64,000 nucleotides of DNA from Carpediemonas membranifera (lineage: Eukaryota > Fornicata), in NCBI GenBank assembly GCA_019828565.1, contig JAHDYR010000017.1, positions 62,001-126,000 of the forward strand, given 5' to 3'. The position numbers were made by a program, and so were the translations under genes. Positions 7,529 through 17,576 of the stretch are shown in pieces. The stretch's first letter is position 1; the number at the start of each line of letters is the position of its first letter. The notes under the pieces were generated by a model, which did not search any database, was not told the DNA's origin, and worked only from the letters and a program-made list of their open reading frames with translations.

Positions 7529-9866
7529 GGCCACTGGTACGATTTACAACTCACCCGGCATTGTTAAGTTGAGTGCAGATTTTGGAGTGTTGCCATCTAC
7601 TGGGCGGAGAACTCAAGCTGCTCTCAATTTGCGGGTGCTACCCGGGCTGAAGCCGACATTAGTTATGGGAATATCGACATTAAGTGCGTTGGGGCTAATC
7701 ACGATCGTCAAGCCGACGATGGAGAATTCTGGAGAGCCACACTTCGCGGAGCTTGATGAAGATGAAGTAGACGAGACGTTATTTACCCTTGCTGAAGCGG
7801 AGCACGAACTACAGATACGTAGCTTCCCTGAAGAGACTAATACCATCCTAAGCAAGTACAAAGACGTTCTCGGCGACATTTCGCAGCCAGCAGACGTTCC
7901 ACCCTTCGAACTGGTTCTTACAAACCAGAAGGTTATCAACATCCCTCCATACCACGTCTCGGCTGAAGAAAGAGAGGATATGCAGCGCCAGACGGCGCAG
8001 CTGGAGGATCTGAATGTGATTGAGGAGTCTACGAGCAACTATAACAATCCTACGGTGCTTGTATGGAAGCGCGATCGCACCCGCAGGCTCTGCTTGGACT
8101 TTCGGCGCCTTAACGACGCGACGGAGGACTTCGATCACGACCTCCCTATCATTGACGATCTGGTAGCAAGACTAGAGGGTAAGACCCTCTTCGCTAAGCT
8201 GGACCTAAGCAAGGCCTTTCACCAGATTCCTATGACCAAGAGCTCACGCAGACTAACGGCGTTTACAGTTGGGAAGCGTAAGTACCAGTACAAGCGTTTA
8301 GCTTTCGGACTCAAAGGGGCCGCAGCCTTCTGTCAGAAGACCCTCGAATCCGTACTGGGCGATGCACTGTGGACACGGTGTCTCGCATATGTAGACGACA
8401 TAGTAATATTCGGAGAGAACCAGAGAGAGTACCTCGACAATCTGGACTATGTCTTGAGAAAGCTCAACTCGGCCAAGTTGAAGCTGAATCTGTCCAAGTC
8501 TGAGTTCGGACTGACAGAAATAGAATACTTGGGCTGGCTTGTGAATGGCGACGGCAAGCGAATCGCGCCTGACCGCCTAGAAGGCATCGACCGCCTAACC
8601 AGCCCGAGAGATGTTGCCGGAGTCAGAACCTTACTCGGGTTCACGAACTATTTTAGCCATATGATTCCGAACTACGGCAATATGATGGAGCCAGTCCTGG
8701 CTCTGACGAGAGCCAAGGAAGAGTTCCGTTGGGAGAAGGCCCAACAAGATGCCCTAGTCGACATCAAAGCGACCCTATCTCAGAACAACATGTTAAGTCA
8801 CCCCAAGCGTGGCTGCCAATTAATCCTACAAACCGACGCGAGTGACTACGCTGTCGGGGCAGTTTTGTTACAGATCGAAGACGGGGAGGAGCGTCCGATT
8901 GCTTTCTATTCCAAGACACTATCGGATGTTCAAAGAAGGTGGAGCACCTATGAAAAGGAAGGCTTCGGCATTTATTACGCTATGATCAAGGCCGAGCGGT
9001 TCCTAGTAGGCAGGCCGTTTACTGTGAGAACGGACCACCGGAATTTGCTGTATATCGCGACAAGCACGAACGCTAAGGTAACTAGATGGCGCATGGCACT
9101 GGAAAGGTTCGACTATTCCGTCGTACACGTGCCTGGTCAAGCGAACGGTGCTGCCGACGCGCTATCTCGCCTATGCGGTGCAACAGTCGAGGCAGATGAT
9201 CACGCCACGTGGATCTCCGAGGTTCACGGAGGCATACACGGCCATCTCGGAGCGAGAGCGACGGTGAACAAGCTTATATCGCTCGGTAGGAGGTGGAGGG
9301 GCATGTATAAGGACGCAGAGGAGTTTGTCCAGTCGTGTCCTGTGTGCCAGGTCACGCGCAAGACGGCCAAGCCCGTCCAACACTTGCGCCACCGTACGGC
9401 AGGTCGCCTGCCGTTTGATGTCGTGCAGGTAGACACGATCGGACCCATCGCGGAGAGCGAGGGTCTGCGGTACGTGTGCGTGTTAATTGACACGTACTCG
9501 AAGCTAACTATGCTGGTCCCCACGCGTTCGACGGACGCAGATGCCGCGGCAGGGGCAATTTTGGCCTGGGTGGGTCACTACGGAATTCCCCGGGTGATTC
9601 ACAGCGACGGGGGCAGCCAGTATAGAAATAAGCTGATTGACGCTCTAATGGAAAGGCTCGGGTCGCAACATCACGTCGGCACGCCTTACCGCCCGGGTTC
9701 TCAAGGAATAGTTGAGAGGGTCAACGCCGAGGTTAAGAGGCATCTAGAGACGCTAATGCTCGATCTGCAGGAGTTTAGATGGACACGGCTACTACCTTTG
9801 GCTCAGTACATCATTAATTCAACATCTGTGGCCAGGACAGGCCTATCGCCACTGAATTTGCTTTAT
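7529..9866 (+). pseudogene. Ty3/gypsy family B pol fragment (B1)
   Basis: Open frame from the end of protease through reverse transcriptase (YVDDIVIFG), RNase H (TDASDYAVGAVLL) and integrase (H-H-C-C cluster ending CPVCQ; VDTIGP, SDGGSQYRN and VERVN for the DDE triad). It starts at GGCCACTGG, in the middle of the coding region relative to the complete copy at 47686-52032, and stops at GCTTTAT, before the chromodomain. Both ends abut CATG-hairpin arms. There is no gag, start codon or LTR, so it is a non-autonomous relic, though its frame is intact. Confidence 0.9.
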
Positions 9867-10215
9867 CATGCAGTCAATTCTGGTACCTTTTCTGGAACAA
9901 ATGGTTCCAGAATTGGTTCCAGTTTCTTTGATCGATTTTGATCGAATCTCGCGGATCAGTTCTAAAGTTGGTGTGCGTACTCTATAGACCTAGCTTCACC
10001 TCTGGACACATTAATACTGCATGCAGATGTCACAAAAAATATTTATGATCGGTTTTCGTATCGTCAGTGCAGGATAAGGTCGCATGACTTGGCCAAAGTC
10101 GCTCTTCAGAACTCGATCGTCTGACACATACAAACGCTAAAAGTGGTTGGCAAAGATGCATTAGACCTTGTATATGACGTGTATAGACAAAATTTCGGGT
10201 GTTGCACTGTCACCT
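9867..10215. mobile_element. CATG-hairpin terminal arm Y (349 bp)
   Basis: Starts CATGCAGTCAATTCTGGTAC directly after the gypsy fragment and ends GCACTGTCACCT beside the PHD gene 2 promoter. It is the mirror image of arm X. Its hairpin CTGGAACAAATGGTTCCAG is followed by another copy of the second arm (GGTTCCAG). The stem sequence differs from arm X (CCGGGACTT) but pairing and layout are the same. Confidence 0.65.
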
Positions 10216-10372
10216 TCCAAAGGTGACCACGCAAAAAGTCTTGAAAGTGAACCTTCAATATCAAACTAGTGCTAAAGCAACGGTATTGTGTGCGTCATTT
10301 CCTCCAGAACGCCCCCTTTACGTGATATTGTACGCTCAATATTTGATGAGTTCAAAATGGTGTGACAGTACG

Positions 10373-11576
10373 ATGGCTGATAATACACGTGACAGAGACC
10401 TTTTGCGGAAGATTGTTGCAGCGATTATGGCAGCTTGCTTCTATTTTTACTCCAGAAAGCATCGAATGTATGGAACTTGCTGCATCTGAGGTCATTTGGG
10501 CTATTCTTCCCGAACATCTACAAGAATTGTTCAAGAAGAAGAGATTCATGGCGATGTACATCAAGCCTGCCATTACATCAACATTCAGCTGCTCAACCAG
10601 CCAGATCATGTGCAGCACAATGGGAAAGATTCGAGGATTGTTCTTGAAGAGAGATTGCGACATTAACATCGACCGGTTGCAGCTGGCCTTGCACGCTTTA
10701 CATCCTGGCGAACATTTAATTACCTGGGTGCCACCGGCTGTCGTTCGCCATCTCTCTTTCCAAAACTACTCGAAAAAGCAGGACAGGCGGTCAGTCTCCA
10801 GGATCAATATGCGCTCTGCACCACAAGTGAGTAGTGTTGACACTGTCCGAGATGAGCAAGCTGCCAATCGGGCTGCACAAATGCATCTTCACATTGACCG
10901 CATATCTGAGCGGTTTACTTCGTGTGTCGCCGAGGCGAATGTTCTTGTGCGTAATGCGATGGACAAACGCAGTGTACTTGACCAGTTTACCTATAATCAG
11001 ATCCACAACTCACTGAGAATGTGCTGCCCGACATGTCTTGACCCATATAACATGATCTTCAAAATAGAAGACGAGCCAAATGTTTTGCAGTGCGACCAAT
11101 GCCACCGCTACTACCATTATACTTGTGAAGCAGGAGGTTTTGCCATACAAAGTGGCTACCTTTCAGACGGGAAGCGTTCAAACAACATGAGTCTGTGCGA
11201 CAACTGTGCAGCTGTCAATCAGAACGGGGAATGCTTTTATCGCACGCCAGATCACGATTGTACTGAGGATTTAACGGCTGACAGATCAGTGTCACATTGC
11301 TGTTACTACTGCAACAATTGGTTCTGCCGAGAGCACACAGCCCAGACGGCCTTTGATACCGGAATTGACATGCTACGTCGCCCATCTCAGCGTGTTGCTG
11401 TATGTGTCACATGCTTCAATCGAATTCAGCTTGGTCAAAGACTGTTTAACGACAAGTTCGTGAGCACAGCTGCTTTGATATCTTGTCCCAATCCTGAAGC
11501 GTCCGAGCACACTGAGAATGATGAAGAAGGCACTGGTATCGACACAGAGTCATCTGACAGTGATAAATATGATTAG
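10373..11576 (+). pseudogene. PHD-finger protein copy 2, one-base frameshift near start
   Basis: From ATG 10373 (MADNTRDRDLLRKIV) the frame aligns with PHD copy 1 until residue ~25, then shifts at a run of five T (10444-10448). With four T it would read straight into FTPESIECMELAASEV and on to the stop at 11576, giving ~400 aa. The PHD cluster is conserved (CPTC, CDQC, YYHYTC, CDNC), as is the second cluster (CYYC, FCREH, CVTC), with an acidic, Ser-rich tail. The break could be real or a homopolymer call error. The upstream region is partly shared with PHD gene 1 in mirror orientation. Confidence 0.8.
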
Positions 11577-11658
11577 AGGCGCGCTCAAACCAACGTTTAG
11601 AGAAGAGCCCGAGAGAGAGAAGCCGGGAGAAGAGCCGGGGGAGAGCCCGGGGGAGAGC

Positions 11659-11872
11659 AGCAACTCCCACAATTCTTTGGGATACTGTTCTTTTGGTGTT
11701 GATGTTGTTATTGATGTTGATTTCTCCGCTTTTCGCTGCTTTGCGTTGTAATTGCAATGTTTTCTAGTACATTCCGCGCATCAGATCATTGCTACAACCT
11801 GAACTCGCCATTTTGGCGTTGCAATGAAACTATCCCCTAAAGTGCACACTAAATGAAATCAGAACAATTCGG
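11659..11872. repeat. Island spacer repeat R2, copy 1
   Basis: About 214 bp, from AGCAACTCCCACAATTC to AATGAAATCAGAACAATT; repeated at 13869-14083. Its last part holds a GTGCACTTTAGGG motif on the minus strand and a leader TTTCATTGCAACGCCAAAA before an ATG. This resembles the TTTCATTCCAACCTCAAAA leader in spacer S, so R2 and S probably share an ancestor. Confidence 0.8.
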
Positions 11873-12058
11873 GGCAAGTGGCGGCATTCATGCAGCTGAA
11901 TATCTGCTTAGCTTGCCTTACTAGTCACCTTGATATGGCTGATGTGACGGGGATGCACTGATGAGTCTGCACATTGACATAAATTCATTTTTGATCGATG
12001 AGCCAACTACTCAGAGGACACAGCCTGCAACAACCCTCAAAACCCTCTAATCTATCAG

Positions 12059-12637
12059 CTATTCGTATTTAAAAGTGAGGGACTCGACCTGAATGGTCTC
12101 CTTTGTGTTGCAGTTGCAACGCCACAAGATGAAGTAGTGGAACTCTTCTTCATTGACCCCCCCCTCAATGAGGGCCTTGTACCACACTATAAACTCACAG
12201 GGATAGCACACCATGACTGACAAACCCCATCTATCGCCGATGCAAACATCGAAATCGAAGTTTTCAGTCGCGAACTCCTCTCTCGTTCTCGCTTTGCAAC
12301 TGAGAGCGATCTTACACCAACGCAGATACGTCAGGTGCTGACTCATGATGCTCGATGCTTCATCCACAGTTGTGGAAGGGAGATCTCTCGTCATCTTTGC
12401 CGGAACAGAGCAGTGGACAACACCTGTGCCGTAGTTCTCGGCAAGAGACTTAGTTCTCTCCGTGTAGATGGTCTCAGCACCCTTGGTTGTAAGCCAAAAG
12501 GTTACAAACGCCTCAACACACGAAGCCTCCAACTTTGAAATGCTTGCGCTGGGGTTCTCGATGTTTCCACGTCTTATCATTGTGTACAATGAAGCAAGGT
12601 GCCTAAAAGCAACCCATTGTTGGTTTTCGCTGGACAT
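12059..12637 (-). CDS. ~200-aa orphan paired with SET-like gene (paralog b)
   Basis: A 192-aa protein from ATG 12637 (MSSENQQWVAFRHL). It is a diverged paralog of the array gene at 2615: matching WVAFRHLASLYTMIRRG, CVEAFVTFWLTT, HLTYLRWCKIALSC, EFIVWYKALI, NEEEF and the ending LTFKYE. It is head to head with a SET-like gene, as in the array. The family is not recognised. Because both proteins of the pair have diverged together and kept their arrangement, the pair looks like a functional unit. Confidence 0.75.
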   Translation of the reverse strand: MSSENQQWVAFRHLASLYTMIRRGNIENPSASISKLEASCVEAFVTFWLTTKGAETIYTERTKSLAENYGTGVVHCSVPAKMTRDLPSTTVDEASSIMSQHLTYLRWCKIALSCKARTREEFATENFDFDVCIGDRWGLSVMVCYPCEFIVWYKALIEGGVNEEEFHYFILWRCNCNTKETIQVESLTFKYE

Positions 12638-12678
12638 TCTCGGAAGTGCATGTTAAGGTTGAAACGTTAAGGGTCGAA
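12638..12678. promoter_or_regulatory. 41-bp bidirectional promoter with GTGCATGTTAAGG
   Basis: The whole space between divergent start codons 12637 (-) and 12679 (+) is 41 bp and contains GTGCATGTTAAGG at 12646-12658. The motif is the only element shared with the otherwise different 66-bp promoter of the array pairs. Confidence 0.55.
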
Positions 12679-13383
12679 ATGAAGACAATCGCAATCCCTG
12701 CGATCAATGATGATGACAAAAACACCCCCAAAAGCTTATCTCTTGCCGACTACGAGACGTTTATGGACCTATCGAAGCTATCTGATGAGCAGAAGAAGAA
12801 GTTCCTTTCCCTGAAGACTAAAACGCCTGATTCCACCTATTCAGGTGAGGAATTCGACACTGCAGGCATTCACAAGGACAGGAAGCTTCACATCACACAG
12901 CAGGATAGCCTGATGGGACTGAGCGTTGGTCAAGGCATGTTCAGCAGCCAGGCCGTCCAAGTCGGCGAAGTTATCGGCATTTACTGCGGTCATGTCATCA
13001 CTACGTCTGATTCTCATGGTGACTTTGACTTTCTCATCGACAAGACGGACTTTTGCGTGAGTGCTGACCCGAACACCATTGGAGTCCACCGAATCAACGA
13101 CAATCCGGTGCTGACGAATGTGCAGTGCAACATCAGCTATGTTCGCGTGTTGGTCGAATCAGATGAGCCCACGCTCCTTCCTCTTCTCTTCTTCGTGTGT
13201 GTTCGCACGATACGCCCGTACGAGTTCCTATCGGTTCAGTATGCCGATAGCTACTGGGCCAGGGGTGAATCAGAGCGTCTTCCACTCTTTGTTGTGTCAT
13301 TCAAGACGCTTGTCGAGAATGCTAGGCTCACGAACATTGCTGACGCCCGGTTCCATGCCCGGCATTACTTACGCCTAGAATAA
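12679..13383 (+). CDS. SET-domain-like protein (paralog b)
   Basis: A 234-aa protein from ATG 12679 (MKTIAIPAINDDD). The frame is open further up to a GTG at 12646, but that GTG is part of the promoter motif. It aligns along its length with the array SET proteins: LADYETFMDLSKLSDEQKK, VGQGMFSSQAVQVGEVIGIY, DFDFLIDKTDFCVSADPNTI, RINDNPVLTNVQ, RPYEFLSVQYADSYW. As in the array copies the NHS motif is replaced by RINDNP, shared by all family members, so this is a family trait and not random decay. Catalytic competence is uncertain. Confidence 0.8.
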   Translation: MKTIAIPAINDDDKNTPKSLSLADYETFMDLSKLSDEQKKKFLSLKTKTPDSTYSGEEFDTAGIHKDRKLHITQQDSLMGLSVGQGMFSSQAVQVGEVIGIYCGHVITTSDSHGDFDFLIDKTDFCVSADPNTIGVHRINDNPVLTNVQCNISYVRVLVESDEPTLLPLLFFVCVRTIRPYEFLSVQYADSYWARGESERLPLFVVSFKTLVENARLTNIADARFHARHYLRLE

Positions 13384-13477
13384 GTAAATCCGCTGGTCTC
13401 CGACAGGCAAGAGAGCGAGACAGGAATAAATGAATGTATATATGCCTGTCTGGGCATCAGCGCTGTCGTTCAGGCCA

Positions 13478-13493
13478 ATCCACGTTTGTGGAT
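13478..13493. repeat. Hairpin ATCCACGTTTGTGGAT upstream of PIWI-like fragment
   Basis: Complement of the island hairpin, within CAGGCCAATCCACG, followed by GTGCAGTTTATGG at 13496. The flanking ~90 bp (from AGACAGGAATAAATG) also occur at 16918-17008 after the 357-aa gene. Confidence 0.7.
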
Positions 13494-13521
13494 CCGTGCA
13501 GTTTATGGTTTCTCGGCCTCC

Positions 13522-13833
13522 ATGCTACAGCCCTGCCTCACCATCGGTATTGACGTGTACTGTGGCAAGAACAGCTTCACCCAGGGCGAAGATAACGTCC
13601 GCCAGGGTCAGCGCCGCTCCGTCATCGGTATGTCCGCCTGGTACGTCGAAGAGCAGGGCCACCTTGAGACCGTCAACCGTCCCGTCGAGACCATCGCCCG
13701 CTTGGCGAGTAAGCGCTACACTACCGCTTCACCAGCCCTCCAAGGCAGCGTTCTGGACCTGCGTCATCTCCGGCGAACTGGAATGATCCAAAGTAACGGT
13801 GTAGTGTTCTTTCTGGCAGCTAATTGTGCATAA
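13522..13833 (+). pseudogene. PIWI-domain-like fragment
   Basis: A short frame with LTIGIDVYCGKN (about residues 4-15) and GQRRSVIGMSAWYVEEQG (~29-46). This resembles the start of a PIWI domain, where a first catalytic Asp in a GxDxYH-type strand is followed by RRSxxG. Only about 60-90 residues match the expectation; the remaining PIWI motifs (second Asp, DGV, final His) are missing. Codons end mostly in C or G, unlike neighbouring island genes, suggesting a host gene fragment captured between island spacers. An Argonaute-like origin is likely but not certain. Confidence 0.45.
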
Positions 13834-13868
13834 GCGAATGCTTTGTGGTCATTTATTGCTCTTTGGCG

Positions 13869-14083
13869 CAGCAACTCCCACAATTCTTTGGGATACTGTT
13901 CTTTTTGGTGTTGATGTTGTTATTGATGTTGATTTCTCCGCTTTTCGCTGCTTTGCGTTGTAATTGCAATGTTTTCTAGTACATTCCGCGCATCAGATCA
14001 TTGCTACAACCTGAACTCGCCATTTTGGCGTTGCAATGAAACTATCCCCTAAAGTGCACACTAAATGAAATCAGAACAATTTG
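13869..14083. repeat. Island spacer repeat R2, copy 2
   Basis: Nearly identical to 11659-11872, with one extra T. The end (GTGCACACTAAATG to CTGCGCCAAGT) is repeated once more at 17377-17423 beside the kinase gene. Confidence 0.8.
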
Positions 14084-14234
14084 TGGTCAGCTGCGCCAAG
14101 TGGGAAGTTTCAGTCTACTCTGTGCGTTAAAAGGTCACCATACTACATCTTCGTGGTTCGGGATACGTGCATTTTCGTGTCAATCAAACTTTTACTTCGT
14201 TCTCGCCCTTTTGGCCTCCTCAATCTCCGAGGGG

Positions 14235-15422
14235 TCACACCCGCTTGTCTTGGCAACAGCACGGACATTGAGGGAGTACTTCTGCTTTTTTTCCTTTCTT
14301 TGCGGGCTCGACCTCCGGTGTAATCGGCTCATCTGAGAGCTGTTCCACGTGGTAGTTTGCGGTGAGGCCAAACGCCTTCCTGGCAAAGGGCATCACTGCG
14401 CGTGGCACCTTGCCATCCAAGGCACTCTCAATCTCCGGGCGAATGTCCTTGACGAGATTATAGGTCGTGCACAGATGACAGTGGATAATGAGCGAACTTA
14501 AGCCCTTAACTGCATCAGTGTCGCTTGGGATCAGCTGGCGCTGTATCAGGATGGGGAAATCCTCGTAGTGAAGTAGGATCACTCCGATAATGTTGTGGTA
14601 GTGTCTCATCATTGACTCCGATTCACCCATGCCAATTACCCGCTGCATCACTGCGTTATAGAATGGAGTCTTAACAATCTGAATGCGGGTGGCATTGGCA
14701 TCAACCTTGTTCGCATCGGTGAACAACTGGCGTTGATGGATTTCTGCCGTGCGCAACGCATCGACTGGGACTTCGTCTCGCCCAAACTCGACAACCTTAC
14801 TTATCCAGTCATAAAGGCAAAGCTGATAAGCGATCCAGCTTCGCATGACCCGGACGTTCCCGCTCCCGAACGAGATCTCGAGCCCCTCGAGCTGTGCACG
14901 GCTGGCACCGAAGCCGTTGATCCCTGCGAAATCGCTCGCCACGAGAGTGTCATCTCCGTGCGTTTCGAGACTCTCGACCCATTTGGTCAGGCCAGTTGCC
15001 TCGGTCGACGTGAGGTTCGTCGGCTTGGGGTCGCTGAGCAGTCTCCTCTCCTTGGCGGCCTTCAACCGTGTCTTCACAACCGGCGGAGTTGACTTGATTT
15101 GGGCCCTGTGTGCGGCCCTACGCTGCCTTGCTGTCGGCTTCGAGTCTGGATCGGCCTGCAGTTCAGCGACAAGAGGAGATTGAGGGATATTGGACTGGTA
15201 AATGATACCTTCGATGGCATCGAGTTCCTGAAGGACATATTCATCATCCTTGTACAGTTCCCGCAAGTATCTAACGAAAGCATTGTCAAACTCACCAGAG
15301 ATGACACGAGATAGCTTCCTGGCCTGTCTCTCACCTCTATCCGATATATTCGGTCCACGACATACCTCAACAGCAGCGATAAGCTGCTGGATGTGAAGTT
15401 CTGTTGATCCCATTGCTTGCAT
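14235..15422 (-). CDS. 395-aa orphan protein
   Basis: Starts at ATG 15422 (MQAMGSTELHIQQL) or three codons later at 15413; the open frame upstream begins at a TTG and overlaps the motif GTGCATTTTTATG (minus strand, 15432-15420). No known domain is recognised. It is mostly helical, with a basic patch TARQRRAAHRAQIK (residues ~97-110), a central MRSWIAYQLCLYDWISKVVEFG region and a Cys-rich end (CPCCCQ) after a Lys-rich stretch. It lies between repeat R2 and the second 357-aa gene, with which it is divergent. It is single-copy here, unlike its neighbours. Confidence 0.65.
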   Translation of the reverse strand: MQAMGSTELHIQQLIAAVEVCRGPNISDRGERQARKLSRVISGEFDNAFVRYLRELYKDDEYVLQELDAIEGIIYQSNIPQSPLVAELQADPDSKPTARQRRAAHRAQIKSTPPVVKTRLKAAKERRLLSDPKPTNLTSTEATGLTKWVESLETHGDDTLVASDFAGINGFGASRAQLEGLEISFGSGNVRVMRSWIAYQLCLYDWISKVVEFGRDEVPVDALRTAEIHQRQLFTDANKVDANATRIQIVKTPFYNAVMQRVIGMGESESMMRHYHNIIGVILLHYEDFPILIQRQLIPSDTDAVKGLSSLIIHCHLCTTYNLVKDIRPEIESALDGKVPRAVMPFARKAFGLTANYHVEQLSDEPITPEVEPAKKGKKAEVLPQCPCCCQDKRV

Positions 15423-15689
15423 AAAAATGCACGAACGAAATGGTGAGCATATTTCTTTGCACAACCGTTGAGAACGGCACGCTGACCCGCCTGCGTCATA
15501 TTATCCTGCTGTGACGGTCTCTCCAGGCTCCGGTCCCCAGACCCAATAGTCGAAGATTAGACAATACCTCTGGATCACACGCCCACATCCCCGGGACACC
15601 CAAGGGTCTGTGGGGCTTGCGTGATAACGTACGTACCCAGTTTGGGATTGGAGTGTACTTTTACTGAGGAAAGCAGACGTAATTGGCCA

Positions 15690-15705
15690 ATCCACGTTTG
15701 TGGAT
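15690..15705. repeat. Hairpin ATCCACGTTTGTGGAT
   Basis: Mirror counterpart of the copy at 5659-5674, in a TTGGCCA context, between the divergent 395-aa and 357-aa genes. Confidence 0.7.
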
Positions 15706-15856
15706 CACCTGGTGTCGTCCATACCGGGCGCCTCTCCGCCACATGCTGTGTTGCTGCGCATGGAAATAAGTGTTAACTGTGTTCTATTGCACGATAGGAC
15801 GGGGTTATTGACTGATGGGGCTTCTACCTTAAATTGCTCGTCATCCACAACTGTGG

Positions 15857-16930
15857 ATGAACCGATATAACAGGATCCATCACCCTGAAAGGTACGCGCG
15901 CCAAGAATACGGCCATCGTGAACCTCCTCCGTTCCTTTCCGCGTGGAACGATGAGCAGCTCCGCATCCTTGGCGATAATGCGCGAGTTCTTCAGCTGCTC
16001 GGCATGATGGTCCCTTGGATGCGGAGGATCTTGGCCTCGCCTGAATTTAACCCCGGGTGCAAGCCCAATAGCACCGAGAAGGACCTCCTCGGCAAAGAGC
16101 TCGAACAGGACGTGGATTCATCAAGAATCCTTCGTGTGATGTCCAATCGAGCGGCGTACAACAAAGCCCATGCCAAGATCATTCTTGATCTCGTTGAGTA
16201 CCGGAACCGCGCAGCTCACAATGAGCTTGAGCCCGGCACCCTGCCCAAGGTCCTGGAGCTGGTCGAGAGCTTGGCCCAGGCCTTCTCGGTTCCATTGCAC
16301 GATAACGTCAGGGCGTTCATCGCGCTGCTTAAGTCGCCAGTGTCGCTCGTTGCGACAAGTGAACATCATGCTCTGACGAAGAAGGTCAGCATTCTTGAGG
16401 ATGAGATTGAGAGGCTGCGTAGCGGCGGCCGTAAGACCATGCTCAGGCTGCCAGGTGTCAGGTCTCAGCCGGAGCCCACCACTTTGGAGCAGGCAACGAT
16501 GACGACTACGGACTTCGGAGACCAGAACGCTGTGGACAAGGAGATGATGACGGAGCCCATCAGTTTGGACGAGGAGATGATGACGGACCAGGATGAGCCG
16601 AGGGCCAGGCCCGAAGACACGGGCAAGACGCGCGGTACGCTCATGTCCCGCACACTGACTGCTAGCCAGGTGGACCAGCTAGCTATGGCCAGAACGCATG
16701 ACCCCCCGCTTGTCCTGTCAGGACGTTGCATCGTGTGCGGGGGCTCATGCGAGACCTCAGAGTGGGCTTGCCGTCGTACCTCAACGACGACACCCAAAGA
16801 TCCTTGCCGAACGTTGATTCGGAAGGTTAGGACTGGGAATACTCGCGACGTCTCTGTCTACCTCACAGATGAGGCATTTGAGTGGGTCAAACGTCGCGAT
16901 CAGACAGGCAAGAGAGCGAGACAGGAATAA
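15857..16930 (+). CDS. 357-aa orphan with acidic linker and C-terminal Cys cluster (copy b)
   Basis: A 357-aa protein from ATG 15857 (MNRYNRIHHPERY). From WNDEQLRILGDN onward it is almost identical to copy a at 4434-5507; the first ~35 residues differ. The ATG again ends a palindrome (ATCCACA-AC-TGTGGAT). Relative to the gene, the two central bases of the palindrome are AC here and GT in copy a, so on the window's plus strand both palindromes read the same although the flanks are inverted. CIVCGGSC and the basic tail are retained. The gene is followed by spacer S. The family is not recognised. Confidence 0.75.
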   Translation: MNRYNRIHHPERYARQEYGHREPPPFLSAWNDEQLRILGDNARVLQLLGMMVPWMRRILASPEFNPGCKPNSTEKDLLGKELEQDVDSSRILRVMSNRAAYNKAHAKIILDLVEYRNRAAHNELEPGTLPKVLELVESLAQAFSVPLHDNVRAFIALLKSPVSLVATSEHHALTKKVSILEDEIERLRSGGRKTMLRLPGVRSQPEPTTLEQATMTTTDFGDQNAVDKEMMTEPISLDEEMMTDQDEPRARPEDTGKTRGTLMSRTLTASQVDQLAMARTHDPPLVLSGRCIVCGGSCETSEWACRRTSTTTPKDPCRTLIRKVRTGNTRDVSVYLTDEAFEWVKRRDQTGKRARQE

Positions 16931-16949
16931 ATGAATGTATATATGCATG

Positions 16950-17367
16950 TCTGGGCATCAGCGCTGTCGTTCAGGCCAATCCACGTTTGTGGATCCGTGC
17001 AGTTTATGGCTTATCGACCGGACATCTCCTGAACTGAGCGCCAGGGGGGCGGAGGTGGCGTTGGCGTGGGGCGTGGAGGCGCTGGGGGCGGGGGTGGCGT
17101 TGATATTGGGCAATTACATAAAGTGCACGGTGCTTGGAATTTCATTCCAACCTCAAAATGGCGGGAAAGCATTATTGGAAGGAACTAGTGGCAGCTATGC
17201 GGTTCTTTATACTGCAAAAGCAACCAGCTGTCGTCAAAAGCGCGCCATCTACCATCAATAACCAACATCTGCGTTGCACTCCACTGTTCTCGGTCGTTAA
17301 TGCACAAAATCACTAAACAACATCAGAAAGGAACAAAAGATAGATACTATAGACGTCCGTTTACCTA
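16950..17367. repeat. Island spacer repeat S, copy 4 (inverted)
   Basis: Reverse complement of copy 3. The hairpin ATCCACGTTTGTGGAT is at 16979-16994, followed by GTGCAGTTTATGG. Confidence 0.85.
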
Positions 17368-17576
17368 CCGTTTACCTAGTGCACACTAAATGAAATCAGA
17401 ACAATTTGTGGTCAGCTGCGCCAAGTCGATGGCTTAGTCAGTGTTTGAGTCATTCCCACGACTTATTTACTTCGTTCATTTACTTCTGATGCCTTTTCTG
17501 CTCTCTCTTCTCCAGCACCTCTGCCATCTCGAGACCTGTCAGCAGCATTGATCTCATTCCTGCATCACAGAAAGTA

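Larger units (their letters stand above)
15681..17367 (-). repeat. Right arm of ~1.7-kb inverted duplication (partner 3998-5690)
   Basis: Mirror copy of the left arm: GACGTAATTGGCCAATCCACG, hairpin, promoter region, 357-aa gene b, spacer S, ending CGTCCGTTTACCTA. It is followed by a tandem 10-bp CCGTTTACCT and then by a piece of repeat R2. Confidence 0.9.

Noticed and set aside
12360-12376. Hairpin-like CATCCACAGTTGTGGAAG inside the 200-aa paralog
   Set aside because: Lies within coding sequence and its flanks do not match the intergenic hairpins; probably chance.
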